Part shown: piece by piece, positions 17,283 through 27,037 of the stretch
Layout: every line of letters starts with the position of its first letter
How positions within the stretch are numbered: position 1 is the stretch's first letter
Translations under genes and position numbers: made by a program
From: CAZLGM01 sp964623625
GTDB taxonomy: Bacteria > Desulfobacterota > Desulfobulbia > Desulfobulbales > Desulfocapsaceae
Reading direction: 5' to 3'
NCBI GenBank assembly: GCA_964623625.1
Contig: CAZUUJ010000012.1
Span: 1 to 64,000, forward strand
DNA length: 64,000 bases
The notes under the pieces: generated by a model
Databases searched by the model: none
What the model was told of the DNA's origin: nothing
Seen by the model: the letters and a program-made list of their open reading frames with translations, nothing else

Positions 17283-18458
17283 CTAAGAAGAAACAACCGA
17301 TCTGACTGCAAAAACTGTCCCTTCAACAGCTTTTTCAACGGAATAGTCTTTAAGAACAATTTTCTGAGCGTTATTTCCCATCGTTTTCCTCTGGCCAGTA
17401 TCAGAAGCTATCTTGACCATTTTATCTGCAAGAGCCTGCAAATCGCCAAAAGGAAAAAGAAAGCCTGTTTTTCCATCGACAATCAAATCCGGCCCACACC
17501 CGGCCCGATCACTGACTATTGCCGGAAGACCACATACCATCGCCTCATTCACTACCAGCCCCCATGTCTCATTATAATCGGATGATAATAGAAGACAATC
17601 GGCCGCGACATATGCCTTGGTGATTTCTGTTTGATTAAGAAAACCAATAAAGCTTACCGGCAGATCTTTTTCCGCTACGCGACTCTTTGCAATATCCATT
17701 AACTCTCCGGTCCCTACAACCAGAAGGTGTAAATCAAGATGATGTTGTAAAGCTATTTCCAGTGCAGACAATTGATCAAGAATTCTTTTTTTTTCTTCCA
17801 GCTTTCCGATATAAAGAAAACAGACGGCTTCCTGAGGAATATTCCATTTCTTTCTTAGTTCATTCTTCTGACTTCTCGCCTCTTTTACCTGCTCAAACAA
17901 CCTGCCATTCTCAACAAAATGGGGACAATTAAAAAGCCTGCCAGACTGAACTCCATATTGACGGTAAAATTGCAGATTTGCTTTACCAACGGTCAAGAAA
18001 CCATGATAAAAAGGGAGTAGCAGGAATCTGTGAATAAACCGAACCAGTCTTGTTCTCGGTTTCATGCCGTTTGAATCGCCCCTGACCAGTCGAGGAATAC
18101 GGAGAACATGACACCAGAGAAGTGCCTGTATCAGCGGTAAAGCGTGCCAACCGGTCAAAATGACAATATCAGGTTTTTCTTGTTTTAATACGAAAAAAAG
18201 ATGTTTCACATTACTTGAAAAAAAATTGCCAACACCCGGATAAGCTTTTCTGTTTTCTAATATCGTATAATCATACCCTTTAAAGAGTGGGATATCCCAC
18301 TGAAAACTGATGCCAAAACCGGTCCCCTGAGCTTCCTGGTCGGGTACACAACCATACAGCACTTTCACCTGGAATTTTGGACTCTTTGATAGCTCACGAT
18401 ACCAAGGGACATGATACTGGATTGGATGGGTGGCCAAGATGATGACTTTTATTCTCAA
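17283..18458 (-). CDS. Glycosyltransferase family 4
   Basis: The 391-residue GT-B protein starts VIILATHPIQYHVPWYRELS, typical of a GT4 subgroup in polysaccharide loci. It has IVILTGWHALPLIQALLW and NCPHFVENG mid-way, and CFLYIGKLEEKKRILDQL at the start of the C-terminal domain. LLLSSDYNETWGLVVNEAMVC carries the E-x7-E donor-binding pair. It probably acts on the cytoplasmic face of the inner membrane. The start overlaps the preceding GT4 gene by 4 nt (ATGA), so the two are translationally coupled. The gene ends next to the palindromic element at 17136-17281. Confidence 0.87.
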   Translation of the reverse strand: MRIKVIILATHPIQYHVPWYRELSKSPKFQVKVLYGCVPDQEAQGTGFGISFQWDIPLFKGYDYTILENRKAYPGVGNFFSSNVKHLFFVLKQEKPDIVILTGWHALPLIQALLWCHVLRIPRLVRGDSNGMKPRTRLVRFIHRFLLLPFYHGFLTVGKANLQFYRQYGVQSGRLFNCPHFVENGRLFEQVKEARSQKNELRKKWNIPQEAVCFLYIGKLEEKKRILDQLSALEIALQHHLDLHLLVVGTGELMDIAKSRVAEKDLPVSFIGFLNQTEITKAYVAADCLLLSSDYNETWGLVVNEAMVCGLPAIVSDRAGCGPDLIVDGKTGFLFPFGDLQALADKMVKIASDTGQRKTMGNNAQKIVLKDYSVEKAVEGTVFAVRSVVSS

Positions 18459-19657
18459 TGCGTATCCCGCCTTGCTGCTCGGGTATGGATTTTATGTAAT
18501 ATATTCACAACATTTTCACGATATGACTCCCAGGAATAATCCTGAGCTGCCTGTCGTGCAGCCGGAGAAGCTTTTATAAGCTTTGCAGAATTTTGCACAA
18601 GATCTTTTATTCGTTTCTTGATGGCCGATTGTTCACACGGGACAATCCAACCGGATTCGGGGTGCTGTTCAACAATACATTTAGCTCCTACCCGATCAGA
18701 GACAACAGCCGGTAAACCTACTGCCATTGCTTCTGGAACAACCATTCCAAATGAGTCGAAACGAGATACTAATAACAGGCAATCATGTTTTTTAATTTCT
18801 TCAAACAGAAGCTTTTGCGACATAAATGACAACATGGTAACATTCAACATTTGTTCAGCTCTCTTGACAAAGCTCTCATCAACACTTCCGCCGATAAGCG
18901 TTAATTGAGCATTAATCCCTTCATTCTGTAAATCAGCAAAGACATCTAAAAGCAAATCAATCGATTTGTGTTTGCTGAATGAACCGATAAAGAGAAAACG
19001 AATCTGTTTTCCTAATTTCTTATGCCGAAGAGCAATTTGAGGAAGATCGGCTCCCAAAGGGACCGGATATACTTTTTCGGCTGGCACACCAGCTTCACGA
19101 TATGATTCAGCAGCCAGTTCCGAGCATGTTAACACGCCATCCGCTAATTCAATTTCTTCTTCTTTTCTTTTCCGTATCCAGGCAGGATTATTAATATTGG
19201 AAGAACCGAACCATTTTTCCTGAATTTTATAATGAATAGCCGCCGCATCAAGAACACATACAATACCTTTTGACCGTGCAACACGAAACGTCTTAAGAGC
19301 AGAGTTTTCATAACAGATGATCATATCCGGCTGTTGTGATTGTATCATCCTTGCCGTTAAGAAATCGTATGCGTGAAGAGTCTTATATACAACATCAAGA
19401 TACAGTTTTTGGGGCAGACAGTAATCTGCCAGTTTGCGTAAAAGAGGGATAAAAACAAAGTGTTTACGCTTCTTTGCTGAAACCGGAATAGAATGTAACT
19501 GTTTATAATAAAGACCCCAAAAGCCTTTCTGCGGATTATGGAAATCAACAACAGGGATACCGGACCACATACCGAAAAGTAATCCCTTATCCTCCAGTGC
19601 CCATGCTAGTTGGTATGAGTGCTGTAGCCCCGGATGAACAACTAGTACTTTTTTCAC
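18455..19657 (-). CDS. Glycosyltransferase family 4
   Basis: The 400-residue protein begins VLVVHPGLQHSYQLAWALED. It contains MIICYENSALKTFRVARSKG, then IRFLFIGSFSKHKSIDLLLD and LLLVSRFDSFGMVVPEAMAVG with the paired glutamates of GT4 enzymes, followed by VVSDRVGAKCIV. The N-terminal domain differs from the neighbouring GT4 proteins, so a different acceptor is likely. It overlaps the membrane protein gene upstream by 4 nt and the GT4 gene downstream by 4 nt, forming a tight three-gene cassette. Confidence 0.86.
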   Translation of the reverse strand: MKKVLVVHPGLQHSYQLAWALEDKGLLFGMWSGIPVVDFHNPQKGFWGLYYKQLHSIPVSAKKRKHFVFIPLLRKLADYCLPQKLYLDVVYKTLHAYDFLTARMIQSQQPDMIICYENSALKTFRVARSKGIVCVLDAAAIHYKIQEKWFGSSNINNPAWIRKRKEEEIELADGVLTCSELAAESYREAGVPAEKVYPVPLGADLPQIALRHKKLGKQIRFLFIGSFSKHKSIDLLLDVFADLQNEGINAQLTLIGGSVDESFVKRAEQMLNVTMLSFMSQKLLFEEIKKHDCLLLVSRFDSFGMVVPEAMAVGLPAVVSDRVGAKCIVEQHPESGWIVPCEQSAIKKRIKDLVQNSAKLIKASPAARQAAQDYSWESYRENVVNILHKIHTRAARRDTH

Positions 19658-21036
19658 CGTACCAATCCCTGACTGTCGACTTCCGGAACATCTCTCATTC
19701 TCCTCCTGGAAATGATCGATTGATGCTCATATTGTGCTATTATCAAAAGTGCCACACAGAACCAGTAATAACTCGAAAGGACAGGATGAAAGAAAACCCC
19801 ACTGCCGGAATGCACTCCATAAGCCATTATAGGAACAGTTAAAACAGAAGCCGCCCTGACAATCCGCTTGCCTCCGGTCATAGCCAAAAAGACAGACCAG
19901 AAGAACAATGCTATACGCATAGCCAAGCTGATCATCCATCCAATGATTCCCAACTCAAGAACAATCCGACCGGATTCTTCTTCGAAATGACCACCGACAG
20001 GCAACCAGGAAAATGGATAAAGATGCCTCACAAAGGCAGGAGAACCAAGATTTGCGGAACCACTTCCAAAACCAATAAGTCCTGAAACGTCAAAATAATG
20101 AAAGGCATTTGTGAACGCCGTTATCATACGATAATTATCCACATTACCCCCAAGGGTCCTCTGTTGCAAAGCGACCCAGGACTGATCCTGAATATAAAAG
20201 CTGATAATCAAGAGTAGTCCAAGTAGAGCCGTTATTCGCAATAGTTGAGCTAATTGAGTCAATCGGCATACTACAGCCATCATAGACATAATAAATATTG
20301 AGACCGCACTGATAACAATAACTGCCCGTGAACCGGTAACAGGCAACGCAGATATCACAAAACCAAGGGATATTAAAAAAAGATGTGATCTGACTCCAAG
20401 GAGAAATAGTCCGACACCAAGTAATATTGTCACTTGCAAAAATGAGGCCATTCCTGTGATATACGAAAACGTGCCAAAGACTCGCACCAAATGCCTTTCA
20501 CCAAAATAAGCTATACTCTCAAAACCGGTTACTGTCTGATTAATAAAACTGTCTGCTGGTGAAATAACCTGAAAAAAAGCAATTACACATACCGGAATAA
20601 CGATAAACGGATAGAGCCTGACAAGTTGCGACAACAGGTTGTTGAGATTCATAAAAGCAATAGGCACTAAGACAATCAATCCCATATGGAGCAGGTGTGC
20701 CTTCACGCCCCATATCCCGACCAAAATACTTGGTAATGCCAGGTTGCCTGCTTCCAGTAACACCCAACTGATATAGAGAACAAGAAATATTTTGATCACC
20801 GGCAAGATCTGCACATTATCAGAACGGCGAATAAACGCTACGGCATAGATAAAAACGAGAAAGAGAAAAACATCTTTGACAATAAAAACAATCTGTTGGT
20901 ATTGGGGAAGAATCCACTTCCGTATAGAACCGTCATATAAAAGGAGGACAAGGAACAATCCCAGAAACCACCTCACTGTTCTCCTGTCCCTTTCAGGAAA
21001 GAGTTGTCTGGAAGATATTGGGAAATGAGATTTCAT
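19654..21036 (-). CDS. O-antigen ligase/polymerase-like multi-spanning membrane protein
   Basis: The 460-residue protein has about ten to twelve hydrophobic segments. A larger loop near residues 290-360 carries a SGLIGFGSGSANLGSP and HFEEESGRIVLELGIIGW pattern. The GFGxGS motif and the conserved Glu-Leu-Gly of the late loop are typical of O-antigen polymerase (Wzy) and ligase (WaaL) families. It would act on the periplasmic face, joining repeat units or moving glycan to its final acceptor. Sequence does not separate the two roles. The gene overlaps the GT4 gene by 4 nt and follows the radical SAM gene by 17 nt. Confidence 0.78.
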   Translation of the reverse strand: MKSHFPISSRQLFPERDRRTVRWFLGLFLVLLLYDGSIRKWILPQYQQIVFIVKDVFLFLVFIYAVAFIRRSDNVQILPVIKIFLVLYISWVLLEAGNLALPSILVGIWGVKAHLLHMGLIVLVPIAFMNLNNLLSQLVRLYPFIVIPVCVIAFFQVISPADSFINQTVTGFESIAYFGERHLVRVFGTFSYITGMASFLQVTILLGVGLFLLGVRSHLFLISLGFVISALPVTGSRAVIVISAVSIFIMSMMAVVCRLTQLAQLLRITALLGLLLIISFYIQDQSWVALQQRTLGGNVDNYRMITAFTNAFHYFDVSGLIGFGSGSANLGSPAFVRHLYPFSWLPVGGHFEEESGRIVLELGIIGWMISLAMRIALFFWSVFLAMTGGKRIVRAASVLTVPIMAYGVHSGSGVFFHPVLSSYYWFCVALLIIAQYEHQSIISRRRMRDVPEVDSQGLVR

Positions 21037-21053
21037 ATTACTCTGAAAGAGAG

Positions 21054-22073
21054 TTAGTTCTCATAGCGCCTAGTTTTCAGTTTTTTCCATCGCTTTTCAA
21101 AGAAATTGCTTTGGGACAGCAACTTGGAAAAGAACTTGTTTCTCACTATCCATTTAGGACCTTCTGCGGACATGTCACAACTCAGGCAACATCCCCGTTT
21201 TTCACCAGCAGATGCCAAGACCCGTCGTAAGGGAGCCAGGTCCCGATAATAGGTAAAAAGGTCATAGTCAGGCGTTGAAAGATCTCCGATAATTGCTTCC
21301 TGGTGTTGAGGACTGTCCGAGCGGGTTTGGCAACAGAGCATTGCTTTGCCATTGTAATCGACTACAACATGACGCACAGGGGCCAGGCATATTGCTCTAC
21401 GCCTATAATTATATAGTTTTGGTATATCAAGCAATCCGGCACGAGTGGAAATATTCTCCTGTGTAAAAAAAGGCACACCCATGTTGATAGATATGCTGCT
21501 ACCGGTGAAAATATAATCCCTATGCCCGCTTTTAACAGCTGTCAGTCCTGTTTTTTTCTCAAATCTGGCCACAAAGGCATCTTCTGTTGCACTATCGTTT
21601 TCCTTCCCCTCAGGAAGATATAAATCCAGCAATAACCTGTCCAACCCAACAGATTCCAGTTTCCATATCACCTCAGCGTTGAGATAATCGGTATTACTAG
21701 TTACGCAAAGCAATGCATCAGGCAAAGCCTGTCGAGCTTTCTCAAGATTTGCCCAAATAGATGGGTGAGCTAATGCCTCATGATACCGCGACCAGACAAG
21801 TGTTTGGTTGTATCCGATTGACTGTAAATTTTTAAGGATTTTATTATAAATATTATCGGACAGCAGCTGAGTTTCACTGCGCCTATCAATAAAAACATTG
21901 GGACAGAACCAGCAGGTCCGATTGCAGAAGGAATGATTCTCAATCTCAACCAGGTCAACAAAGGTCGAAAACAGATCTCTTGCTCTTTCCAAAGAGATTT
22001 CCTGATCAAATATATCTTTTGGGAGTGCGTTTACAAACAAGAACTTTTTCAATATTTTAATATAATTGGCCAA
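21054..22073 (-). CDS. Radical SAM protein with SPASM-like C-terminus
   Basis: The 339-residue protein has the CxxxCxxC cluster motif at Cys50, Cys54 and Cys57 (FCNRTCWFCPN), following VEIENHS. Later cysteines occur in RRAICLAPVRH, AMLCCQTRSD and KRGCCLSCDMSAEG near residues 230-325, as in SPASM-type auxiliary cluster domains. It should cleave SAM to start radical chemistry on an unknown substrate. Its place between a glycosyltransferase-like gene and the polymerase/ligase gene suggests a sugar or lipid-linked modification. No peptide precursor gene was seen nearby. Confidence 0.85.
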   Translation of the reverse strand: MANYIKILKKFLFVNALPKDIFDQEISLERARDLFSTFVDLVEIENHSFCNRTCWFCPNVFIDRRSETQLLSDNIYNKILKNLQSIGYNQTLVWSRYHEALAHPSIWANLEKARQALPDALLCVTSNTDYLNAEVIWKLESVGLDRLLLDLYLPEGKENDSATEDAFVARFEKKTGLTAVKSGHRDYIFTGSSISINMGVPFFTQENISTRAGLLDIPKLYNYRRRAICLAPVRHVVVDYNGKAMLCCQTRSDSPQHQEAIIGDLSTPDYDLFTYYRDLAPLRRVLASAGEKRGCCLSCDMSAEGPKWIVRNKFFSKLLSQSNFFEKRWKKLKTRRYEN

Positions 22074-22151
22074 AGCGACACATCCCTCAAAACTTTATCT
22101 ATCAATAATTATACATTGATATTATCTTGTTCAGTTCATTTTATAATCTCT

Positions 22152-23147
22152 TTACAGGAAATTAAAATCCTGCAATGCCTGTATATGGCTCTCTATATCA
22201 TGCTGACGATACCAATCCAACGCTGCATATCTGACAGAGTGTATATGTTCCATATTCATTTCTTTTGGGATACCAGGCAAATAGTGGTTGTTTGATGTTA
22301 ATCCATCGGTATCAAATTGTCTCTCCGACAACAGGACAGGGCATATACCATGAGCACAATAGGCAGCAAAAACACTACTTTTCGCAAGCCAGCCATTCGG
22401 ATACGTTATCAACCCAAACATTGCTTCAGACATCTGTTGACGAACCTGCTGGCTGCTAATCCGCCCATGCTGGAAAACGCCGAACTCCAACAACCTTTTT
22501 GATATTGTACTATCAAAAAAAGGGCTGCCGATATCGTGGACTTCCAAAGAATTTTTTTTTGCCCATTTGAATAATTCATCTCCTGCAGCATGATAACTTG
22601 CTAATCGCAGCAGCGGATTTCCGAAAATGATTATTTTACGTTTTTTTTCCAGCAATATCGACTCAGATTCCCCAATAGTGGAAAAAACAGGTAATACCCC
22701 ATGTGGTCTGGCAGCACAAAAACGTTGCAACCATTCAGCAGATTCTAAACGACTGGTTAACCAAAAATCTGAGAGTTGAACAAATCTATTGGCAAGATAT
22801 TGCTGGAAAGGCGACACCCAGAAAGATGTCCTCCAAGGCGGACCGAAAGCGTAAATCTCATGAAAATAGATACCAAGTTGTTTTATGCTATTTCGTTGTT
22901 CCTTTAGACAATTGTACAGCCACCTCGGCGCACCATATCTTGAAAACCCGTAACCACTGAGTTGTAAATAAACTGAGCTGTTTTTTTTTATCAACCAGTT
23001 TTCAGCCCCTTTTTCAGAGAGATATTCCAGCCTGCAATTATCTATACCGATCTTTTCCTGCAATTTACAGGCAAAATCATAAACCCCTCCGCTTTTCTCC
23101 TCAGGAACCAGCAATACTATTGACTGTCTGCCCATATTGAACAACAA
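22152..23147 (-). CDS. Putative glycosyltransferase (GT-B like)
   Basis: The 331-residue protein starts IVLLVPEEKSGGVYDFACKL, a GT4-style beginning. It has LGIYFHEIYAFGPPWRTSFW and FWLTSRLESAEWL, then IIIFGNPLLRLASYHAAGDE. The late part (MFGLITYPNGWLAKSSVFAAYCAHG) resembles the donor domain but lacks the clear E-x7-E signature. It is shorter than its GT4 neighbours. Met5 could be the start. It lies 12 nt after a GT4 gene, in the same unit. A glycosyltransferase role is inferred; family assignment is weak. Confidence 0.58.
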   Translation of the reverse strand: MLFNMGRQSIVLLVPEEKSGGVYDFACKLQEKIGIDNCRLEYLSEKGAENWLIKKNSSVYLQLSGYGFSRYGAPRWLYNCLKEQRNSIKQLGIYFHEIYAFGPPWRTSFWVSPFQQYLANRFVQLSDFWLTSRLESAEWLQRFCAARPHGVLPVFSTIGESESILLEKKRKIIIFGNPLLRLASYHAAGDELFKWAKKNSLEVHDIGSPFFDSTISKRLLEFGVFQHGRISSQQVRQQMSEAMFGLITYPNGWLAKSSVFAAYCAHGICPVLLSERQFDTDGLTSNNHYLPGIPKEMNMEHIHSVRYAALDWYRQHDIESHIQALQDFNFL

Positions 23148-23159
23148 GAACTCTTGCCT

Positions 23160-24257
23160 CTATCTTTGCACTGCTATTGCCAAGGCTTCTCTATAAATCA
23201 GTAATGATTCTTCAGCTGCATTTTGCCATGTCAATTTTTTAACTGTCGATCTTCCCCTACGAGCAATTTCCTTGATTTTTAAAGGGTGTTCCAACAATTG
23301 AGTAAGTACGGTAATGATGGATTCTGTGCTGTTTTTCTCAATGATGAGACCGTTAATACCATTCTGTATAATATCCGGGACGATACCTACAGAAGTGGTT
23401 ACCACACATAACTCCCGGCCCATAGCCTCAATAATAACTCTTCCATAACCTTCGGAAAGACTGGGGAAAAGAAAAACATCGTGAGTGTCATAAATTGTAA
23501 TTAATTTCTTCCGACCAATAACTGGATGGACCACAACACGATTGCTCAATCCGGTAAAATTTGCTTTTACAAACTGAGTATCTTTTGCTCCTACAATTGT
23601 AAAAAAAATATTCTTTTTTTTTAAGGTCAACTTTTTAATCGCCGTAACTAGACAATTAACCCCTTTTGTTTCCAACCAATTGCCAACATAAAGAACACGT
23701 ACTTCATCAGTTTTATTTGACCGTTCTTTAACAGTAGCATGATATTCATCATCTAGACCATACGGTACAATTCTTGCCCGTTTCGCCAACTTTAGGGGAA
23801 GTTGTTTAATATGTGAAGATGAAGGAACCAGTAATAAATCAATGAAATAATGTCCTACTTCACATTGGAGTGAATAAACAAACTGGACCACGTTGTGTTT
23901 AAACGACATCGACTTATCAACTGAATAGCCGCTTCTAGGCGCTCCATGGCTTCTGCCGACTATCGATCTACCACAACCAAAAAATCGCATTAAACCTGCC
24001 ATATAGGCATTCGCACCTGATATGACGATAATATCATATCGAATTCCATTACATCTCTTGATCAACAAAAGAAAAAACAGCTCCAGACCAAACAGTATTC
24101 CTTTGAATCTACCCGGTGGTATCCATCTGAAATCGTCACCAAACAGCAATTCAATATCATGACCAAGCTTTTTAAAGGCACAAGTCAACGAAAGAAGACC
24201 GCCGGCTGTACCGGCATTTTTCTCGCGAGAGACTTCGGATGCGAACAGTATTTTCAT
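23160..24257 (-). CDS. Glycosyltransferase family 4
   Basis: The 365-residue protein begins MKILFASEVSREKNAGTAGG. It has IIVISGANAYMAGLMRFFG, VRVLYVGNWLETKGVNCLVT and DVFLFPSLSEGYGRVIIEAMG with the paired glutamates, followed by VTTSVGIVPDII. This is a standard GT4 layout, with the donor in the C-terminal half. It should act on the cytoplasmic side of the inner membrane. It sits 21 nt after a family 2 glycosyltransferase gene. Two glycosyltransferases in a row suggest consecutive steps in the repeat unit. Confidence 0.88.
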   Translation of the reverse strand: MKILFASEVSREKNAGTAGGLLSLTCAFKKLGHDIELLFGDDFRWIPPGRFKGILFGLELFFLLLIKRCNGIRYDIIVISGANAYMAGLMRFFGCGRSIVGRSHGAPRSGYSVDKSMSFKHNVVQFVYSLQCEVGHYFIDLLLVPSSSHIKQLPLKLAKRARIVPYGLDDEYHATVKERSNKTDEVRVLYVGNWLETKGVNCLVTAIKKLTLKKKNIFFTIVGAKDTQFVKANFTGLSNRVVVHPVIGRKKLITIYDTHDVFLFPSLSEGYGRVIIEAMGRELCVVTTSVGIVPDIIQNGINGLIIEKNSTESIITVLTQLLEHPLKIKEIARRGRSTVKKLTWQNAAEESLLIYREALAIAVQR

Positions 24258-24278
24258 TCTTATTATCTTGCCTTGGTG

Positions 24279-25301
24279 TTATAACAGCTCGACATTATCT
24301 ATTTTTTTTCGACTAACTACTCTATGACGTAAAAGAGAACCGACCAAAAGCGTTGGCCGCAATCCAAATAAAAAAACGGCAAAGGCCAACAGGTATCGCT
24401 TCAATAGTGAAGTTGCTGTCAGACCAACGATAAGAGGTTCATTAAAAATCAGCTCAATTGCCTTTCTTCTTGAGTGCAACGCTTTTTCGAGCACCTGCAT
24501 ATTCCCACATAAATCCTTCAGATTTTCAATACAAAGACTGAGGTAGACATTATCGAGTTTCAACTTCTCACTACCAGTGATAATAGCCACTAACAAGTTT
24601 TCATGAACCTTACGATAAAGATGAACTTGGTCATAAGTTCTCACTTTACTGTTCTGGTAACTGTTGGCCCCATGAAGCCGATAATCCGTCAGCCGATCAG
24701 CGAGGATACATACCTTCCCTAAACATGGCAGCAGAGTAAAAATGTACTCGTCAGCCTCGAAAAGTACGCGTCGTTCAATCGGCATGATGTCCATCAGGGG
24801 TTGTTTGCGAACGGCCATCCGACTTGTTCCCAGCAGACATCTTGCCAAATAGAGACGATCCCCATCTTCTTCATTATTCTTGACTTCAAAGAATTGATCA
24901 TGACCAACGAATATACTGCGAAGTTGATTCCCCTGGAAATCAACTTCGTTGATCGAGTTGCCGACCAGAATAACATCGGGATAAGTTATAAATACATCTA
25001 TTATTCGCTTCAATCTGTCTTTGTCGAGAATATCGTCACCATCACAGAACATAAAACAGTCGGCGTCCAGCCTTTGGCATAACTCAAAGGCGCCGGATTG
25101 ACCGATATTCTTTTCAAAATGAGGAACAATCTCCTTTCGGTACTGCTTCAGGCGATCAGCTGTCCCATCTGTCGATCCGGCATCTATCACATGAACGTTG
25201 TAATTACAGCCGTCCGGTACAAGCTGATGAAGGCACGACTGGACACATTCGTCAATATAATGGACGTGATTTCTGGTATTAATCAGGCAAATTACCTTCA
25301 T
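24279..25301 (-). CDS. Glycosyltransferase family 2
   Basis: The 340-residue GT-A protein begins VICLINTRNHVHYIDECVQS. It continues with VHVIDAGSTDGTADRLKQY and NIGQSGAFELCQRLDADCF, then CFMFCDGDDILDKDRLKR with the metal-binding DGDD near residue 90. FEADEYIFTLL and DRLTDYRLHG follow, as in many family 2 enzymes of surface-glycan loci. Hydrophobic residues near 305-325 (YLLAFAVFLFGLRPTLLVGS) may attach it to the membrane. The start overlaps the 3' end of carbamoyltransferase 2 by 23 nt. Confidence 0.87.
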   Translation of the reverse strand: MKVICLINTRNHVHYIDECVQSCLHQLVPDGCNYNVHVIDAGSTDGTADRLKQYRKEIVPHFEKNIGQSGAFELCQRLDADCFMFCDGDDILDKDRLKRIIDVFITYPDVILVGNSINEVDFQGNQLRSIFVGHDQFFEVKNNEEDGDRLYLARCLLGTSRMAVRKQPLMDIMPIERRVLFEADEYIFTLLPCLGKVCILADRLTDYRLHGANSYQNSKVRTYDQVHLYRKVHENLLVAIITGSEKLKLDNVYLSLCIENLKDLCGNMQVLEKALHSRRKAIELIFNEPLIVGLTATSLLKRYLLAFAVFLFGLRPTLLVGSLLRHRVVSRKKIDNVELL

Positions 25302-26985
25302 ATTTCTTACGGATAATAAAGGATCCGATTGCCAGCATATCCAAACCGGACGAATAGAAGGTTCTCAAGGCATCTAAAGGAGATTCGACAATCGGTTCTC
25401 CCTTGAGATTAAACGAGGTGTTCATCAACGCATGAATGGTTGTTATCTTGGCGAACTCGCTTAACAGTTCATGGAACAGAGCATTACTTTCTTGAGTTAC
25501 AGACTGAACCCGGCAACTGCCGTCGGTATGAACGACAGCCGGTATTGTCTGCTTTGCATGATCATTGGCCCAGAAAGAGAGAATCATATACGGGGAAAAA
25601 CGATAGTCGCTGAAATATTTATTTCCATGCTCATGCATGACAGCCGGGGCAAATGGTCGCCATATCTCCCTGAACTTGACGGCTTCATTTACGCGATCAC
25701 GATTTTCTACGGTTGCAGCACTTGAGAGGATGGAACGAGAACCCAAGGCTCTCGGTCCAAACTCCATCCGCCCCTGAAACCAACCGACAAGTTGATCTTG
25801 TGCCAGACAACCGGCAACTACTTTAACAAGGCTTCTTGGACGTTCAAATTGGATCTTAGCCCGTCGTAAAATCGTTTCAATCTGATCATCCGTATAGGCC
25901 GTTCCAAGATACGGCGTCATATGGCCTACCTTTTTCATTCTTCCGCCATGATCAAGCAATGCCTTTAAAGCCGCCCCGATTGCCGTTCCGTCATCACCGG
26001 CAGCAGGTTGGACTCGCAGAGACTCCACACTGGGGTGTCGAAGAACTTCGCCGTTTGCCTTGCAGTTAAGCGCTACTCCGCCGGCCAGACAGACATGATT
26101 GCTTTTTCCAGCTTTCGTTGCCTGGTCAACGTAGGCTAAAATTGCCTTCTCACAACTAAGCTGAGCAGAGGCGGCAATGTCCTTATGCTTCTGTTCAATC
26201 GGATCTTCCTCTTTCCGACGATATAATTGAAATGTTTGTTCAAACTGAGATAAATCATAATCATTTGCAGAAAGAAAATGTTCACCCTGGAAAATCAACT
26301 CCCAATCCTCAGCCTTTACAAAGCTGCTGATATCGACTTTAGGTTCTCCATAAGCGGCCAGTCCCATTACTTTCCACTCATCACTTAACGGTTGAAAGCC
26401 GAGCAATTGAGTAACATTGGCATACATCACCCCTAACGAATCCGGAAAACTGCGTTCAAATAGTTTGGTTAATTTATTATCGGTGAATTTCCAGAATGTT
26501 GTCGCTTCAGTTGTACCACGCCCATCAAAAACAACGCAGACCGGATCGTTTTCCCCAGTCAGAAAAAAAGCGCTCATCGCATGGGCAGCATGATGATTAG
26601 TAAACACAAAGCCTTTCTTGGGCGGTTTGAAATAACTTGCATACTGATTTCGAAACTTTTTCCTCGCACTCAACGTCTTGAGAAACTGGGCAATCAGTTT
26701 TTTCAGTCTAGATGGTGTTCTGCCGAACTTACCGGATACAAACAGTTTTACATCGTGGAAAAAAGATTCAAAGGTCAATGGCCAGGAAAGTGCCACCAAA
26801 TCAACATCTTCGTCCTTAAGATCAAGTTCTCGAAGACCTCTTTTAATCGCATGTACAGGAAAGCTCGAATCCTGTTTGATTCGGGTAAACCTCTCCTCTT
26901 CGGCTGCAAACACCAGTTCATCATCAATAAAAATTGCAACTGCCGATTCGTGATATCCATAGTTAATTCCAATTAAAATCATCAC
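25279..26985 (-). CDS. Carbamoyltransferase 2 (NodU/CmcH/TobZ family)
   Basis: The 568-residue protein starts IGINYGYHESAVAIFIDDE. It has FAAEEERFTRIKQDSSFP, NHHAAHAMSAFFLTG with the metal-ligand histidines, VVFDGRGTTEA, VKVMGLAAYGEP-like WKVMGLAAYGEP, and CLAGGVALNCKANGE. C-terminal motifs are FQGRMEFGPRALGSRS, RPFAPAVMHEHG, VVHTDGSCRVQ and LMNTSFNLKGEP. It would carbamoylate a hydroxyl, most likely on a sugar. It is the shortest of the three paralogues here and clearly distinct from the one at 8591, so a separate acceptor site is likely. It lies 52 nt after an FkbM gene. Confidence 0.92.
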   Translation of the reverse strand: MMILIGINYGYHESAVAIFIDDELVFAAEEERFTRIKQDSSFPVHAIKRGLRELDLKDEDVDLVALSWPLTFESFFHDVKLFVSGKFGRTPSRLKKLIAQFLKTLSARKKFRNQYASYFKPPKKGFVFTNHHAAHAMSAFFLTGENDPVCVVFDGRGTTEATTFWKFTDNKLTKLFERSFPDSLGVMYANVTQLLGFQPLSDEWKVMGLAAYGEPKVDISSFVKAEDWELIFQGEHFLSANDYDLSQFEQTFQLYRRKEEDPIEQKHKDIAASAQLSCEKAILAYVDQATKAGKSNHVCLAGGVALNCKANGEVLRHPSVESLRVQPAAGDDGTAIGAALKALLDHGGRMKKVGHMTPYLGTAYTDDQIETILRRAKIQFERPRSLVKVVAGCLAQDQLVGWFQGRMEFGPRALGSRSILSSAATVENRDRVNEAVKFREIWRPFAPAVMHEHGNKYFSDYRFSPYMILSFWANDHAKQTIPAVVHTDGSCRVQSVTQESNALFHELLSEFAKITTIHALMNTSFNLKGEPIVESPLDALRTFYSSGLDMLAIGSFIIRKKYEGNLPD

Positions 26986-27037
26986 TTTGTTCTCAAATCT
27001 ATTATATGGTGTTTGACCATGGCCTGCACATGCTTAT

